Shown here: piece after piece, positions 1-6,228 of the stretch
Layout: the number at the start of each line of letters is the position of its first letter
How positions within the stretch are numbered: position 1 is the first letter of the stretch
Assembly (NCBI GenBank): GCA_023260495.1
Contig: JALQVB010000029.1
Coordinates: 2,991-12,106, forward strand
DNA: 9,116 nt
DNA from: Aquiluna sp.
GTDB taxonomy: Bacteria; Actinomycetota; Actinomycetes; Actinomycetales; Microbacteriaceae
Direction of reading: 5' to 3'
Notes under the pieces: generated by a model
Seen by the model: only the letters and a program-made list of their open reading frames with translations
What the model was told of the DNA's origin: nothing
Database searches by the model: none
Translations under genes and position numbers: made by a program

Positions 1-1252
1 CACCTTGGCAACCCTGCCGCTAGCCATCCCAAGTTACGTGCTGGCTTTAGGCTACCTAAGCATTTTCCCGAGCCTGCAGGGCTTTTGGGCCTCCTGGTTT
101 GTGATGAGCATCGCCACCAGCCCCTATGTTTTCTTGGCCGTGTCGGCAGCGCTGATTAGGACCTCGGTTGCAAACGAGGAGGTGGCAAGATCGTTGGGAT
201 TGGGGCGTTGGCAAACCATGTTGCGCGTCACCTGGCCACAGGTGCGGCCCGCGGCAATCGCCTCGCTAATGCTGGTGGCGCTCTATTCGCTGAGTGAGTT
301 TGGCGCTATTGCGCTGTTGCGTTTCGACACGTTCACCCGAGCCATCTACAACGCCTACCGCGGCTCCTTTGACCGCTCGGCGGCAGCATCGTTGGCTCTG
401 GTGTTGGTGCTTATCACTCTGCTGGTGATCTGGTTTGAGCGGCGCTATCGAACCCAAGATTTCGGCGCCAGTGCCGCGGCCGGCAGAAGGGTCAAAGTAA
501 GACTCGGTAGCTCCCGGCCATTTATTGAGCTGGCGCTTGCCCTTCTTGCAGTCGTCTCGGCTGGAGTGCCGGCAGCGGCCCTGGTTGGCTGGAGCCTTGA
601 GGGTAGCTCCAATGTCGATCTATCCGATTTGCTCTCAGCCCTGGGGTCCTCGCTGCTTGTAGCGGCGCTTGCTGGGTTGGTGATTGGTGTGTTTGCTCTT
701 GCCATCGCCATCTGGAACCTGAGGTTCCGCTCGACGTTGTCATCGGTGGTTGACTCATCGGCCTGGGTGGCGCATGCGCTGCCCGGCATCGTGGTGGCCC
801 TGTCACTGGTTTACTTTGGAGCCAATTACCTGCAGCCGCTTTACCAAACCATCTGGCTCTTGGTCTTTGCCTATTTGATTCTCTTTCTTCCCAATGCACT
901 GGGTCCGATTGGAACCCCTATTGCCCGGGTGCCAAGAAGTATCGAGCAGGTTGCCCAGTCGCTCGGGCTATCTAAAAACGCGGCACTGATCAAAGTGGTG
1001 CTGCCGATCGCGTCGCCTGGCGTGGTGGCGGGTGTGGCGCTGGCGGCGTTGACAGTGCTGAAGGAACTCCCTGCAACGCTGCTGTTGAAACCCAACGGGG
1101 TTGACACCCTGGCCTCACGGTTATGGCAGGCAACAGAGAATCTGTCCTATGCCCAGGCTGCCCCCTATGCGCTGCTGTTGATTATCATTGCCGGAGTGCC
1201 GGCACTGATGCTCAATGCCCAGGCTCGCAAATTGATTTCGGAGGTCAGTTAG
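1..1252 (+). CDS. Iron(III)-type ABC transporter permease, FbpB-like (5' partial)
   Basis: Inner-membrane permease of a binding-protein-dependent importer, probably for ferric iron or a similar ion. The frame is open at the left edge, so the N-terminus (roughly 100 residues by family comparison) lies outside; the TTG at 5 is simply the first possible start codon inside the window. Two copies of the cytoplasmic EAA loop that docks on the ATPase are visible. The first starts EEVARSLGLG (residues about 58-78 counted from the TTG) and the second EQVAQSLGLS (about 314-334), each ending in the usual proline. Hydrophobic segments surround both, so two fused six-helix halves are present, as in FbpB/SfuB/AfuB. 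The gene ends TAG, and the final G begins the GTG of the ATPase gene, so the two are co-translated. Substrate specificity is inferred from family resemblance; thiamine or phosphonate transporters of the same fold are alternatives. Confidence 0.88.
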   Translation, partial: TLATLPLAIPSYVLALGYLSIFPSLQGFWASWFVMSIATSPYVFLAVSAALIRTSVANEEVARSLGLGRWQTMLRVTWPQVRPAAIASLMLVALYSLSEFGAIALLRFDTFTRAIYNAYRGSFDRSAAASLALVLVLITLLVIWFERRYRTQDFGASAAAGRRVKVRLGSSRPFIELALALLAVVSAGVPAAALVGWSLEGSSNVDLSDLLSALGSSLLVAALAGLVIGVFALAIAIWNLRFRSTLSSVVDSSAWVAHALPGIVVALSLVYFGANYLQPLYQTIWLLVFAYLILFLPNALGPIGTPIARVPRSIEQVAQSLGLSKNAALIKVVLPIASPGVVAGVALAALTVLKELPATLLLKPNGVDTLASRLWQATENLSYAQAAPYALLLIIIAGVPALMLNAQARKLISEVS

Positions 1253-1254
1253 TG
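1240..1254 (+). promoter_or_regulatory. Ribosome binding site and stop/start overlap for the ABC ATPase
   Basis: GGAGG at 1240-1244 lies 7 nt before GTG 1252-1254. The GTG shares its first base with the TAG stop (1250-1252) of the permease. This strong Shine-Dalgarno sequence, inside the end of the upstream gene, decides the ATPase start and indicates translational coupling. It overrules the longer open frame that begins at an ATG at 1123. Confidence 0.85.
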
Positions 1255-2283
1255 GCGCTGCTCTCTCTGTCGAATGTTTCGGTCTCCTATGGCGATACTC
1301 AGGTGCTGGCCGACGTCTCGCTCGAGCTCGAGAGTGGCAAGCTACTTGCCGTTTTGGGTCAGTCCGGGGCTGGCAAGTCAACATTGCTGCGCTTAATCGC
1401 CGGCTTTGACAATGTTTCTTCGGGCGAGATACACCTGGATGGAAACCTGCTCAGCAAGGCCGGAAAGACCATTCCCCCGGAGAAGCGCGGCATTGGAATC
1501 GTCCCGCAGGATGCGGCTCTCTTTCCTCATCTGACGGTGAGCCAAAACATCGGATTTGGCCTGAAGCACCTCAGCAGCCACGAACGCGCTGCTCGGATTG
1601 CCGAACTATTGGAGCTCACCAAGCTAAGTGAATTCGCCGACCGGCGTCCCGACCAACTATCCGGTGGCCAAGCGCAGCGGGTGGCACTGGCTAGGGCGTT
1701 GGCACCCAGGCCCAAACTGGTGCTGCTCGACGAGCCATTTAGTGCACTCGATGCTGAACTGCGAGAGGAGCTGAGGGCTGAGGTGCGCAGTGTGCTTAGG
1801 GCCGAAGGCGCCACGGCAATTCTGGTGACCCACGACCAGGAGGAGGCGCTGTCGCTTGCTGACAAGGTGGCTGTGCTGCGCGAGGGAAGAATTATTCAGG
1901 TCGGTACCCCGGCGGAAATCTACAACTCACCTGCCGATGTCGGCATTGCCACCTTCCTGGGTGATTCGGTGCTCGTCGACGGAGTGGTGCAAGACGGCAA
2001 GATCTTAACCGACCTAGGGCGCCTGACCCCGCTGAATCAGGTGCAGGAGGGAAGCGAGGGCATTGTCGCTATCCGCAGCGAAAATTTCTATCTGCAGCCA
2101 AACCCCAATGGTGATTCACAAGTTGTGGGCAGAGTGTTCTTTGGGCACGACGCTGTGCTCGAGGTGAAGACGCCAAAACTAACCATCAGGGCGAGATCAA
2201 ACGGACCGTTTGCTCCCGAGGTTGGCATGAGGGTCACGGTCTGGGTGCGCGGCTCGGTGAATTTCTACCCCAGTAGCCCTTAA
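1252..2283 (+). CDS. Iron(III)-type ABC transporter ATP-binding protein, FbpC-like
   Basis: ATPase subunit that powers the preceding permease, 343 residues from GTG 1252. The motifs appear in order: an A-loop aromatic Tyr13, Walker A GQSGAGKST (36-44), Q-loop Gln86 in VPQD, signature LSGGQ (136-140), Walker B LVLLDE (156-161), D-loop SALD (164-167) and H-loop His194. All catalytic residues are intact. Residues from about 240 form a C-terminal extension of TOBE type, usual in FbpC/PotA/MalK-like importers and consistent with the length. The 'PQDAALFPHLTV' stretch is typical of the iron/spermidine/sulfate import ATPases. The start is fixed by a GGAGG site and a one-base overlap with the permease stop. 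An open frame extends upstream to 1123, but that part merely shadows the permease. Ferric iron as the substrate is inferred; the ATPase assignment is secure. Confidence 0.93.
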   Translation: MALLSLSNVSVSYGDTQVLADVSLELESGKLLAVLGQSGAGKSTLLRLIAGFDNVSSGEIHLDGNLLSKAGKTIPPEKRGIGIVPQDAALFPHLTVSQNIGFGLKHLSSHERAARIAELLELTKLSEFADRRPDQLSGGQAQRVALARALAPRPKLVLLDEPFSALDAELREELRAEVRSVLRAEGATAILVTHDQEEALSLADKVAVLREGRIIQVGTPAEIYNSPADVGIATFLGDSVLVDGVVQDGKILTDLGRLTPLNQVQEGSEGIVAIRSENFYLQPNPNGDSQVVGRVFFGHDAVLEVKTPKLTIRARSNGPFAPEVGMRVTVWVRGSVNFYPSSP

Positions 2284-2305
2284 TCTCCTGTTCAGGTGCG
2301 TGGTC

Positions 2306-2338
2306 TACTATGTTCGGTCTGGGGGCTGGAGAGAGAAG
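2306..2338 (+). promoter_or_regulatory. Candidate -10 box and ribosome binding site for the DedA gene
   Basis: TACTAT at 2306-2311 resembles a -10 hexamer, with no convincing -35 element. A purine-rich stretch at 2328-2338 (GGAGAGAGAAG) ends 5 nt before TTG 2344 and looks like a Shine-Dalgarno region. Together they favour TTG 2344 over GTG 2296 as the start of the DedA gene. The promoter call is tentative. Confidence 0.4.
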
Positions 2339-2343
2339 TTGTA

Positions 2344-2976
2344 TTGCAGGGCTTGAACTGGCTGGACGCCCAGTCGATCATCGACTCTTTCGGTGATTGG
2401 GCCGCAATTGCGGTGGCCCTGGTCATCTTTCTGGAGACCGCTTTCATCTTCACCTCTTTTTTGCCCGGTGACTCGCTCCTGTTCTTGACCGGCCTGACCT
2501 TGGCAACCTCTACTTCTTTCTTGCCAGATTGGCTTGGCTTCATCTTGATTTGGGTGGCGGCATTCATGGGTACGCAAGTGGGTTACAACATCGGGTTGAG
2601 AGTCGGTGCCCCGCTCTTTCAGCAAAACCGAAACTTTATTCTTAATCAGCGCACCCTGGATCGAACCCACGCCTTTTTCGATCGCTACGGAACCAGGGCA
2701 ATCGTGCTTGCAAGATTCATTCCAATCCTGAGAGCCCTGGTGCCGATGCTGGCTGGAATATCAAAATTCAGCGGACCAAAGTTCTTCAAGTTGAACCTGG
2801 TGGGATCTAGCATCTGGGTTGCAATTTTCATGATTCCGGGTTACTCGCTTGGGCAGCTCGACTGGGTTAGAGCCCACCTCGAGATCACAGTTATTGCAAT
2901 AATCATCGGTACCTCGCTGATTCTGCCAATCGAACTTCTGCGCGATCGGTTATCACGGAGAATCGGCCGTCAATAG
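2344..2976 (+). CDS. DedA-family (SNARE-associated/VTT domain) membrane protein
   Basis: Polytopic inner-membrane protein of the DedA superfamily, about 210 residues from TTG 2344. Some family members are established as undecaprenyl-phosphate or phospholipid translocases; the role of this one is inferred. Visible hallmarks are a membrane-embedded acidic residue (Glu31) followed by the re-entrant motif FLPGD (39-43), a glycine ladder GTQVGYNIGLRVG (76-88), and the signature RFIPILRALVPMLAG (124-138) with both arginines and prolines. The N-terminus LNWLDAQSIIDSFG matches how DedA proteins normally begin, and a GGAGAG-type ribosome site precedes the TTG. An in-frame GTG at 2296 would add 16 residues and remains possible. 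It follows the ABC operon by 60 nt and precedes the DUF3048 lipoprotein by 36 nt, all on the same strand, so partial cotranscription is likely. The genes do not share an obvious pathway. Confidence 0.88.
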   Translation: MQGLNWLDAQSIIDSFGDWAAIAVALVIFLETAFIFTSFLPGDSLLFLTGLTLATSTSFLPDWLGFILIWVAAFMGTQVGYNIGLRVGAPLFQQNRNFILNQRTLDRTHAFFDRYGTRAIVLARFIPILRALVPMLAGISKFSGPKFFKLNLVGSSIWVAIFMIPGYSLGQLDWVRAHLEITVIAIIIGTSLILPIELLRDRLSRRIGRQ

Positions 2977-2999
2977 GTGCTGGTATTGCCGGTCGCTTC

Positions 3000-3012
3000 T
3001 AGACTCTTAGGA
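3000..3012 (+). promoter_or_regulatory. Candidate leaderless promoter (-10) of the DUF3048 lipoprotein gene
   Basis: TAGACT at 3000-3005 is followed by 7 nt and then ATG 3013, so transcription would begin at or next to the start codon. AGGA directly abuts the ATG and is too close for a normal Shine-Dalgarno site. There is no clear -35 element. The same spacing recurs at galU, tadA and the antitoxin gene. Confidence 0.5.
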
Positions 3013-4119
3013 ATGCGAAGCAAGCTGGCTCTTTCTGCAACACTGTTGGCCGCACTGGTTGGAATCACCGGTTGCTCATCTAGTGCTCCCGAGCCCACAC
3101 CAACCCAGAGTGCAACTCCCACGCAGTCTCAAACTCAGACTCCGGAGCCAGAACCGGAGCCAGTATTTGTTCCTGCCCCGCTCACCGGCGTGCTTTATGA
3201 AGAGGGCACCAACCCGCTTTTGGCCCTGCCGGCTATCTCGGCCAAGATTGACAACACCACCCCGGGCCGTCCGCAGCTGGCACTGAATGATGCCGATGTT
3301 GTTTACGTGACCCGAGTTGAGGTTGGACTAACCAGGCTGCTACCGGTTTGGCACTCGCGCATGCCGCAGACTATTGGGCCGGTTCGATCGGTGCGGCCAG
3401 TGGATGCGCTAATCATTGACCCCTACGACGGCATCTTCGTCTACTCCGGCGGCCAGGCTCCCTTCAAGAGCGCCGCTAAGGCCACCGGCTTGGTGATGAG
3501 CGATGAAGACACCGAGATGGATAACGACACCTATTTCCGCGAGGAGTCGCGAGTCGCCCCGTGGAATCTTTACTTCAAGGCAGCAGATCTGCAGCAGCTA
3601 TACGCTGCAGAGCAGCCAGCACCGAAGCCGGGATTTGTGTTCGATGCCATTCCAACCGCGGTTGCCAGCGGAACTCCGGTGCTGGGCCTCTCGGTTGATT
3701 ACCCCGAAATGTTCTCCCAGTGGGAGCTAGGCACCGCCACCTTCCCCTGGTCGGCAGCTGCCGAACCAGCATGGCTGCGCACCCAGGACCGCAAGGAGCA
3801 CGTCCAAGATGATGGCGCTCGGGTCGTGGCAAAGAACGTCGTGGTCATTGAGGTCGTGCACGATTTGAGCTTTGTTGACCCGAAGTACGGAGCTATTCCA
3901 AAGGCCAAGATTGTCGACAATGCTGGCATCGCGCATGTGTTCTCAGATGGCTATTACATCCAGGGCACCTGGGCCAAGGGAGCCCAGGACGAACCGATCT
4001 TGCTCTTTGACGAGGCCGGTGAGCCACTCAAGCTAGCAATCGGAAATACCTGGGTGGAGATGATGGACCTGCCTCGCTCTTCGCTGGACATCGTGCTGCC
4101 CGAAGCTGCCAGCGAGTAG
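3013..4119 (+). CDS. DUF3048 domain-containing lipoprotein (YerB-like)
   Basis: Secreted lipoprotein of 368 residues anchored to the outer face of the membrane; the molecular function of the family is unknown. The N-terminus is a lipoprotein signal peptide: MRSK, a hydrophobic core, then lipobox ITGC with Cys21 as the predicted lipidated residue. A Pro/Thr/Gln/Glu-rich spacer (about 22-52) follows, of the kind that spans the cell wall. The rest matches DUF3048 as in Bacillus YerB: KIDN, a region with RPQ and DADVVYVTRVE, then GPVRSVRPVDALI, and a C-terminal half with a WxKG-like segment ('GTWAKGAQDEP'). ATG 3013 is chosen because the signal peptide starts there and a -10 box sits 7 nt upstream. 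The in-frame GTG at 2977 would put non-signal residues in front. The stop is three bases before the TTG of the DUF2256 gene. Confidence 0.88.
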   Translation: MRSKLALSATLLAALVGITGCSSSAPEPTPTQSATPTQSQTQTPEPEPEPVFVPAPLTGVLYEEGTNPLLALPAISAKIDNTTPGRPQLALNDADVVYVTRVEVGLTRLLPVWHSRMPQTIGPVRSVRPVDALIIDPYDGIFVYSGGQAPFKSAAKATGLVMSDEDTEMDNDTYFREESRVAPWNLYFKAADLQQLYAAEQPAPKPGFVFDAIPTAVASGTPVLGLSVDYPEMFSQWELGTATFPWSAAAEPAWLRTQDRKEHVQDDGARVVAKNVVVIEVVHDLSFVDPKYGAIPKAKIVDNAGIAHVFSDGYYIQGTWAKGAQDEPILLFDEAGEPLKLAIGNTWVEMMDLPRSSLDIVLPEAASE

Positions 4120-4122
4120 CAG

Positions 4123-4266
4123 TTGCGCGGGGTAAAGAAGCAGGACCTACCCAAAAAGAACTGCGTGCGCTGCGGGCGCGAAATGGTCTGGCGCAAGAAA
4201 TGGGAAAAGACCTGGGACCAGGTGCTGTACTGCTCGGAGAAGTGCCGCAGGACTAAAGATCTTTAG
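4123..4266 (+). CDS. DUF2256 small zinc-ribbon-like protein (47 aa)
   Basis: Tiny basic protein that falls below the size cutoff of many gene finders. Translation from TTG 4123 gives 47 residues with CVRC (Cys14, Cys17) and CSEKC (Cys37, Cys41), a likely four-cysteine zinc site. Between them is a Trp-rich stretch, MVWRKKWEKTWDQVLYC. This pattern (KKxDLPxKxCxxCGRxxxWRKKWxxxWdxVxYCSexCRR) is how I recognise DUF2256, a family with no assigned function. TTG 4123 is the only standard start after the in-frame stop of the DUF3048 gene, three bases upstream. There is no good ribosome site, so translation probably relies on re-initiation by ribosomes leaving that gene. Its last 14 bases overlap the convergent galU gene inside a perfect palindrome. 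Nucleic-acid binding is a plausible role for such a ribbon, but that is inference. Confidence 0.85.
   Translation: MRGVKKQDLPKKNCVRCGREMVWRKKWEKTWDQVLYCSEKCRRTKDL
4253..4266. repeat. 14-bp perfect palindrome shared by two converging stop regions
   Basis: CTAAAGATCTTTAG is its own reverse complement. On each strand it reads AAA GAT CTT TAG in frame, so the DUF2256 protein and GalU both end in Lys-Asp-Leu. It has no loop and no T-tract, so it is unlikely to work as an intrinsic terminator. Confidence 0.9.
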
Positions 4267-5137
4267 CGAAATCCTTTAGCCAACTGCGAAGTTCGCTTCC
4301 TATATCATCGCGATCTACTGCTATGCGCAGCGTGGCCTTGATGAAGTCCAGCTTGTCCCCGGTGTCATAGCGGCGACCCGAGAACACCACACCGCGAACA
4401 CCACCAGCCACATCGGGATTTGCAGCGGCGTATTCAAGCGCATCGGTTAGTTGTATCTCGCCACCACGTCCGGGTTGCGTCTTTTCCAGAATGGAGAAAA
4501 TCTCACTGTTCAGCACATAGCGGCCAATCACGGCAAGGTCACTGGGGGCCGAGTCGGCTGCTGGCTTTTCAACAAGGTTCGAGACCTGATAAACATCCGG
4601 GGCATGCTGGAAACCAACAGCCGCACAGCCGTAGAGGCTGATCTGAGACTTTGGTACCTGCATCAGGGCAATCACGTTGTCACCCGATTCCTCGTGGACC
4701 TGAAGCATGCGCTCCAGGATGTAGTCGCGCGAGTCAATGACATCGTCTCCAAGCAGCACCGCAAAGCTGTTGTCTCCCACGTGGCTCTTTGCTCGCAGCA
4801 CCGCGTGCCCGAGACCTCGCGGGTCGCCCTGCCGGGTGTAGTGGATGTCGGCCAGCTGGGAAGACTCTTGAACCTGGAACAGTCGTCCAGAATCGCCCTT
4901 GGCCTCCAGCGCCTGCTCCAGCTCGGCGACGCGGTCGAAGTGATTCTCAAGGGCGTTTTTGTTGCGACCGGTAATCAGCAGCAGATCGCTTAGGCCCGCG
5001 GCAACCGCCTCTTCAACGACGTATTGGATGACGGGCTTATCGACCAGCGGCAGCATCTCCTTGGGGAGCGCCTTGGTTGCCGGCAGAAACCGGGTTCCCA
5101 TGCCAGCAACTGGGATAACAGCCTTCGTAGTCACCAC
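4253..5137 (-). CDS. galU: UTP-glucose-1-phosphate uridylyltransferase
   Basis: Cytoplasmic enzyme that makes UDP-glucose and pyrophosphate from UTP and glucose-1-phosphate, feeding cell-wall glycans, glycolipids and capsule. It has 294 residues, normal for bacterial GalU. Hallmarks are the nucleotide-binding N-terminus with GMGTRFLPATKALPKEMLP (12-30), TGRNKNALENHFD (56-68), QGDPRGLGHAV (103-113), the metal-binding LGDD (129-132), VEKP (189-192), IGRYV (204-208) and GEIQLTDAL (226-234). An in-frame TAG lies at 5146-5144 just upstream, leaving only the adjacent GTGs at 5137 and 5134 as starts. The second is 6 nt after a -10-like TAGGCT, so the mRNA is probably leaderless and may begin there. 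It is divergent from tadA and convergent with the DUF2256 gene, with a 14-bp overlap at its end. Confidence 0.96.
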   Translation of the reverse strand: MVTTKAVIPVAGMGTRFLPATKALPKEMLPLVDKPVIQYVVEEAVAAGLSDLLLITGRNKNALENHFDRVAELEQALEAKGDSGRLFQVQESSQLADIHYTRQGDPRGLGHAVLRAKSHVGDNSFAVLLGDDVIDSRDYILERMLQVHEESGDNVIALMQVPKSQISLYGCAAVGFQHAPDVYQVSNLVEKPAADSAPSDLAVIGRYVLNSEIFSILEKTQPGRGGEIQLTDALEYAAANPDVAGGVRGVVFSGRRYDTGDKLDFIKATLRIAVDRDDIGSELRSWLKDFAKDL

Positions 5138-5146
5138 ACCAGCCTA
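5135..5146 (-). promoter_or_regulatory. Candidate leaderless promoter (-10) of galU
   Basis: On the minus strand TAGGCT (5146 to 5141) is followed by 6 nt and then GTG 5134, the second of two tandem GTG codons. The hexamer also holds the in-frame TAG that bounds the gene. No clear -35 is visible. Confidence 0.5.
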
Positions 5147-5177
5147 GAGCCACTTCGGCCAATTGCCCTAGCAGCCC

Positions 5178-5190
5178 TAGGCTGGAGTGC
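5178..5190 (+). promoter_or_regulatory. Candidate leaderless promoter (-10) of tadA
   Basis: TAGGCT (5178-5183), then 7 nt (GGAGTGC), then ATG 5191. The GGAG lies only 3 nt from the ATG, too close for efficient Shine-Dalgarno pairing, so a leaderless start is favoured. With the galU box it forms an inverted pair, AGCCTAG (5141-5147) and CTAGGCT (5177-5183). Confidence 0.5.
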
Positions 5191-5643
5191 ATGAACCACC
5201 AGGACCTCATGCGGCTTGCCATCGAGCAAGCCAAGCTGGCGGGTGAGGCCGAGGTGCCGGTTGGAGCGGTAATCGTTTCTGCAACTGGCGAGGTAATCGC
5301 CGCCGGGTTCAATAATCGCGAACAAACCTGTGACCCAACCGGGCATGCCGAGATAGTCGCCATCAGAAAAGCAACGGAACTGCTGGGGGACTGGCGCCTG
5401 GAGAACACCACGTTGGTTGTCACGCTGGAGCCGTGTGTGATGTGTGCGGGAGCGATTGTGGCTGCCCGAATCCCTCGGGTTATTTTCGGAGCCTTTGACG
5501 AGCGAGTTGGTGCCAGCGGCAGTGCCTACGACATCTTGCGCGATGGCCGACTGGGAAACCCAGTAGAGGTCATTGCCCCGGTGCTGGAAGAGGAGTGCGG
5601 CGATCTGCTGCGGGATTTCTTCCAGAAAAAAAGAGACCTGTAA
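5191..5643 (+). CDS. tadA: tRNA-specific adenosine deaminase
   Basis: Zinc-dependent deaminase of 150 residues that converts the wobble adenosine of tRNA-Arg(ACG) to inosine in the cytoplasm. The catalytic HAE motif (His52, Glu54) and the second zinc motif PCVMC (Cys82, Cys85) are both present with normal spacing for the cytidine/deoxycytidylate deaminase fold. The segment GAFDERVGASGSAYDIL after it is typical of TadA in actinobacteria. The start at ATG 5191 gives the usual short N-terminal helix, and a -10-like TAGGCT 7 nt upstream points to a leaderless mRNA. It is divergent from galU across 53 bp, and its stop lies 31 nt before tRNA-Ser. A generic nucleoside deaminase is the alternative, but length and motifs favour TadA. 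Confidence 0.93.
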   Translation: MNHQDLMRLAIEQAKLAGEAEVPVGAVIVSATGEVIAAGFNNREQTCDPTGHAEIVAIRKATELLGDWRLENTTLVVTLEPCVMCAGAIVAARIPRVIFGAFDERVGASGSAYDILRDGRLGNPVEVIAPVLEEECGDLLRDFFQKKRDL

Positions 5644-5661
5644 CCCCGGCCCACACTTTGC

Positions 5662-5674
5662 TAAGCTTGCCGGC
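5662..5674 (+). promoter_or_regulatory. Candidate -10 box directly before tRNA-Ser
   Basis: TAAGCT (5662-5667) lies 7 nt before the first base of the mature tRNA (5675). It resembles the TAGGCT/TAGACT boxes of neighbouring genes in sequence and spacing. No -35 was found, and cotranscription with tadA is also possible. Confidence 0.35.
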
Positions 5675-5764
5675 GGTGACGTGTCCGAGCGGCCGAAGGT
5701 GCAACTCTCGAAAAGTTGTGTGGGTGAAAGTCCACCGTGGGTTCAAATCCCACCGTCACCGCCA
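5675..5764 (+). tRNA. tRNA-Ser (anticodon CGA), CCA encoded
   Basis: A full type II tRNA cloverleaf can be drawn. The acceptor stem GGTGACG (5675-5681) pairs with CGTCACC (5754-5760), followed by discriminator G5761 and genomic CCA (5762-5764). The anticodon stem is CAACT (5702-5706) with AGTTG (5714-5718), and its 7-nt loop holds anticodon CGA at 5709-5711, which reads UCG. A long variable arm (about 5719-5737) and a discriminator G are the serine identity features. The T arm is GTGGG-TTCAAAT-CCCAC. It lies between tadA and an intrinsic terminator. No copy of its 3' end appears elsewhere in the window, so it is not a visible att site. Confidence 0.96.
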
Positions 5765-5770
5765 TCAAAC

Positions 5771-5804
5771 AAAGGGAAGCTTTCGAGCTTCCCTTTAGTT
5801 TTTC
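5771..5804 (+). terminator. Rho-independent terminator after tRNA-Ser
   Basis: An 11-bp perfect stem AAAGGGAAGCT (5771-5781) / AGCTTCCCTTT (5786-5796) closes a TTCG tetraloop and is followed by AGTTTTTCT. It ends the tRNA-Ser (and perhaps tadA) transcript 6 nt before the next start codon. Confidence 0.9.
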
Positions 5805-5810
5805 TCCCTC

Positions 5811-6200
5811 ATGGATGTGAAGCCGGTTGCCCTAGTTGGCATATGCAAGGCCAACGGCGGCCTGCTTGGTGAGCTGAGCTACGTGCTGGGCCATGCGGTT
5901 GGAATAAAGAGCTGCTCTCTTTGCGACGTCACTCATTCGCCGCTTTGGAAAAAGCGGGAATTCAAGAACTTCGAAACCAAAATGCAGGAAGAGTTTGGCC
6001 TAGCGGTGCGGCTGTTGCACATGAACGAGCGCACCGATGCCGAGTTAGCAGCCTCTCAGGGCAGAGAGCCCTGCGTGCTGCTTGAGTACTCGGACGGATC
6101 TTTCTCAATGTTCCTGGACTATGTCGAGTTGAAGGCTGTTGGCGGCAAGGTTGCGAGTTTTGAAAAGCTGGTGCGCAATCGGTTGGATATTTACACCTAG
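5811..6200 (+). CDS. Conserved protein of unknown function with CxxC-D-x-x-H motif
   Basis: A 129-residue soluble protein that I cannot assign to a named family, although it resembles uncharacterised actinobacterial proteins I have seen. The N-terminal half carries the apparently conserved core: ICKANGGLLGELSYVLG (11-27), then CSLCDVTH (Cys35, Cys38, Asp39, His42). The Cys/Asp/His cluster could bind a metal or act in redox chemistry; this is inference. The C-terminal half is mixed alpha/beta, has no signal peptide or membrane segment, and ends RNRLDIYT. ATG 5811 comes only 6 nt after the tail of the tRNA terminator and lacks a Shine-Dalgarno site. A TAGTTT at 5796-5801 is a possible -10 within that tail, and GTG 5817 is an alternative start. 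Base composition is like the neighbours, and the palindromic toxin-antitoxin operator begins 8 nt after its stop. Confidence 0.75.
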   Translation: MDVKPVALVGICKANGGLLGELSYVLGHAVGIKSCSLCDVTHSPLWKKREFKNFETKMQEEFGLAVRLLHMNERTDAELAASQGREPCVLLEYSDGSFSMFLDYVELKAVGGKVASFEKLVRNRLDIYT

Positions 6201-6208
6201 CCACAAAA

Positions 6209-6228
6209 TGTAAGGATTATTCCTTACA
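6209..6228. promoter_or_regulatory. Palindromic operator of the prlF-yhaV operon
   Basis: Perfect inverted repeat with 8-bp arms, TGTAAGGA and TCCTTACA, separated by TTAT. Its right arm overlaps the -10 box of the antitoxin gene, so a bound repressor would block RNA polymerase. AbrB-fold antitoxins such as PrlF, alone or with toxin, are known to repress their own promoters, so this is the likely binding site. Confidence 0.75.

Noticed and set aside
1123..1251. Longer ATPase start at ATG 1123
   Set aside because: This part overlaps the permease coding end, resembles no ABC ATPase N-terminus, and a strong GGAGG site marks GTG 1252 instead.
4253..4266. Palindrome as a bidirectional intrinsic terminator
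   Set aside because: A perfect 14-bp palindrome has no loop, is AT-rich, and no T-tract follows on either strand.
4451..4993. Long open frame of 180 codons on the plus strand
   Set aside because: It lies wholly antisense to galU, whose protein motifs are complete, and its translation has no recognisable domain; it is a reading-frame shadow.
5738..5764. tRNA-Ser 3' end as an integration (att) site for the toxin-antitoxin region
   Set aside because: No second copy of the tRNA end, no integrase gene and no composition change were seen in the window.
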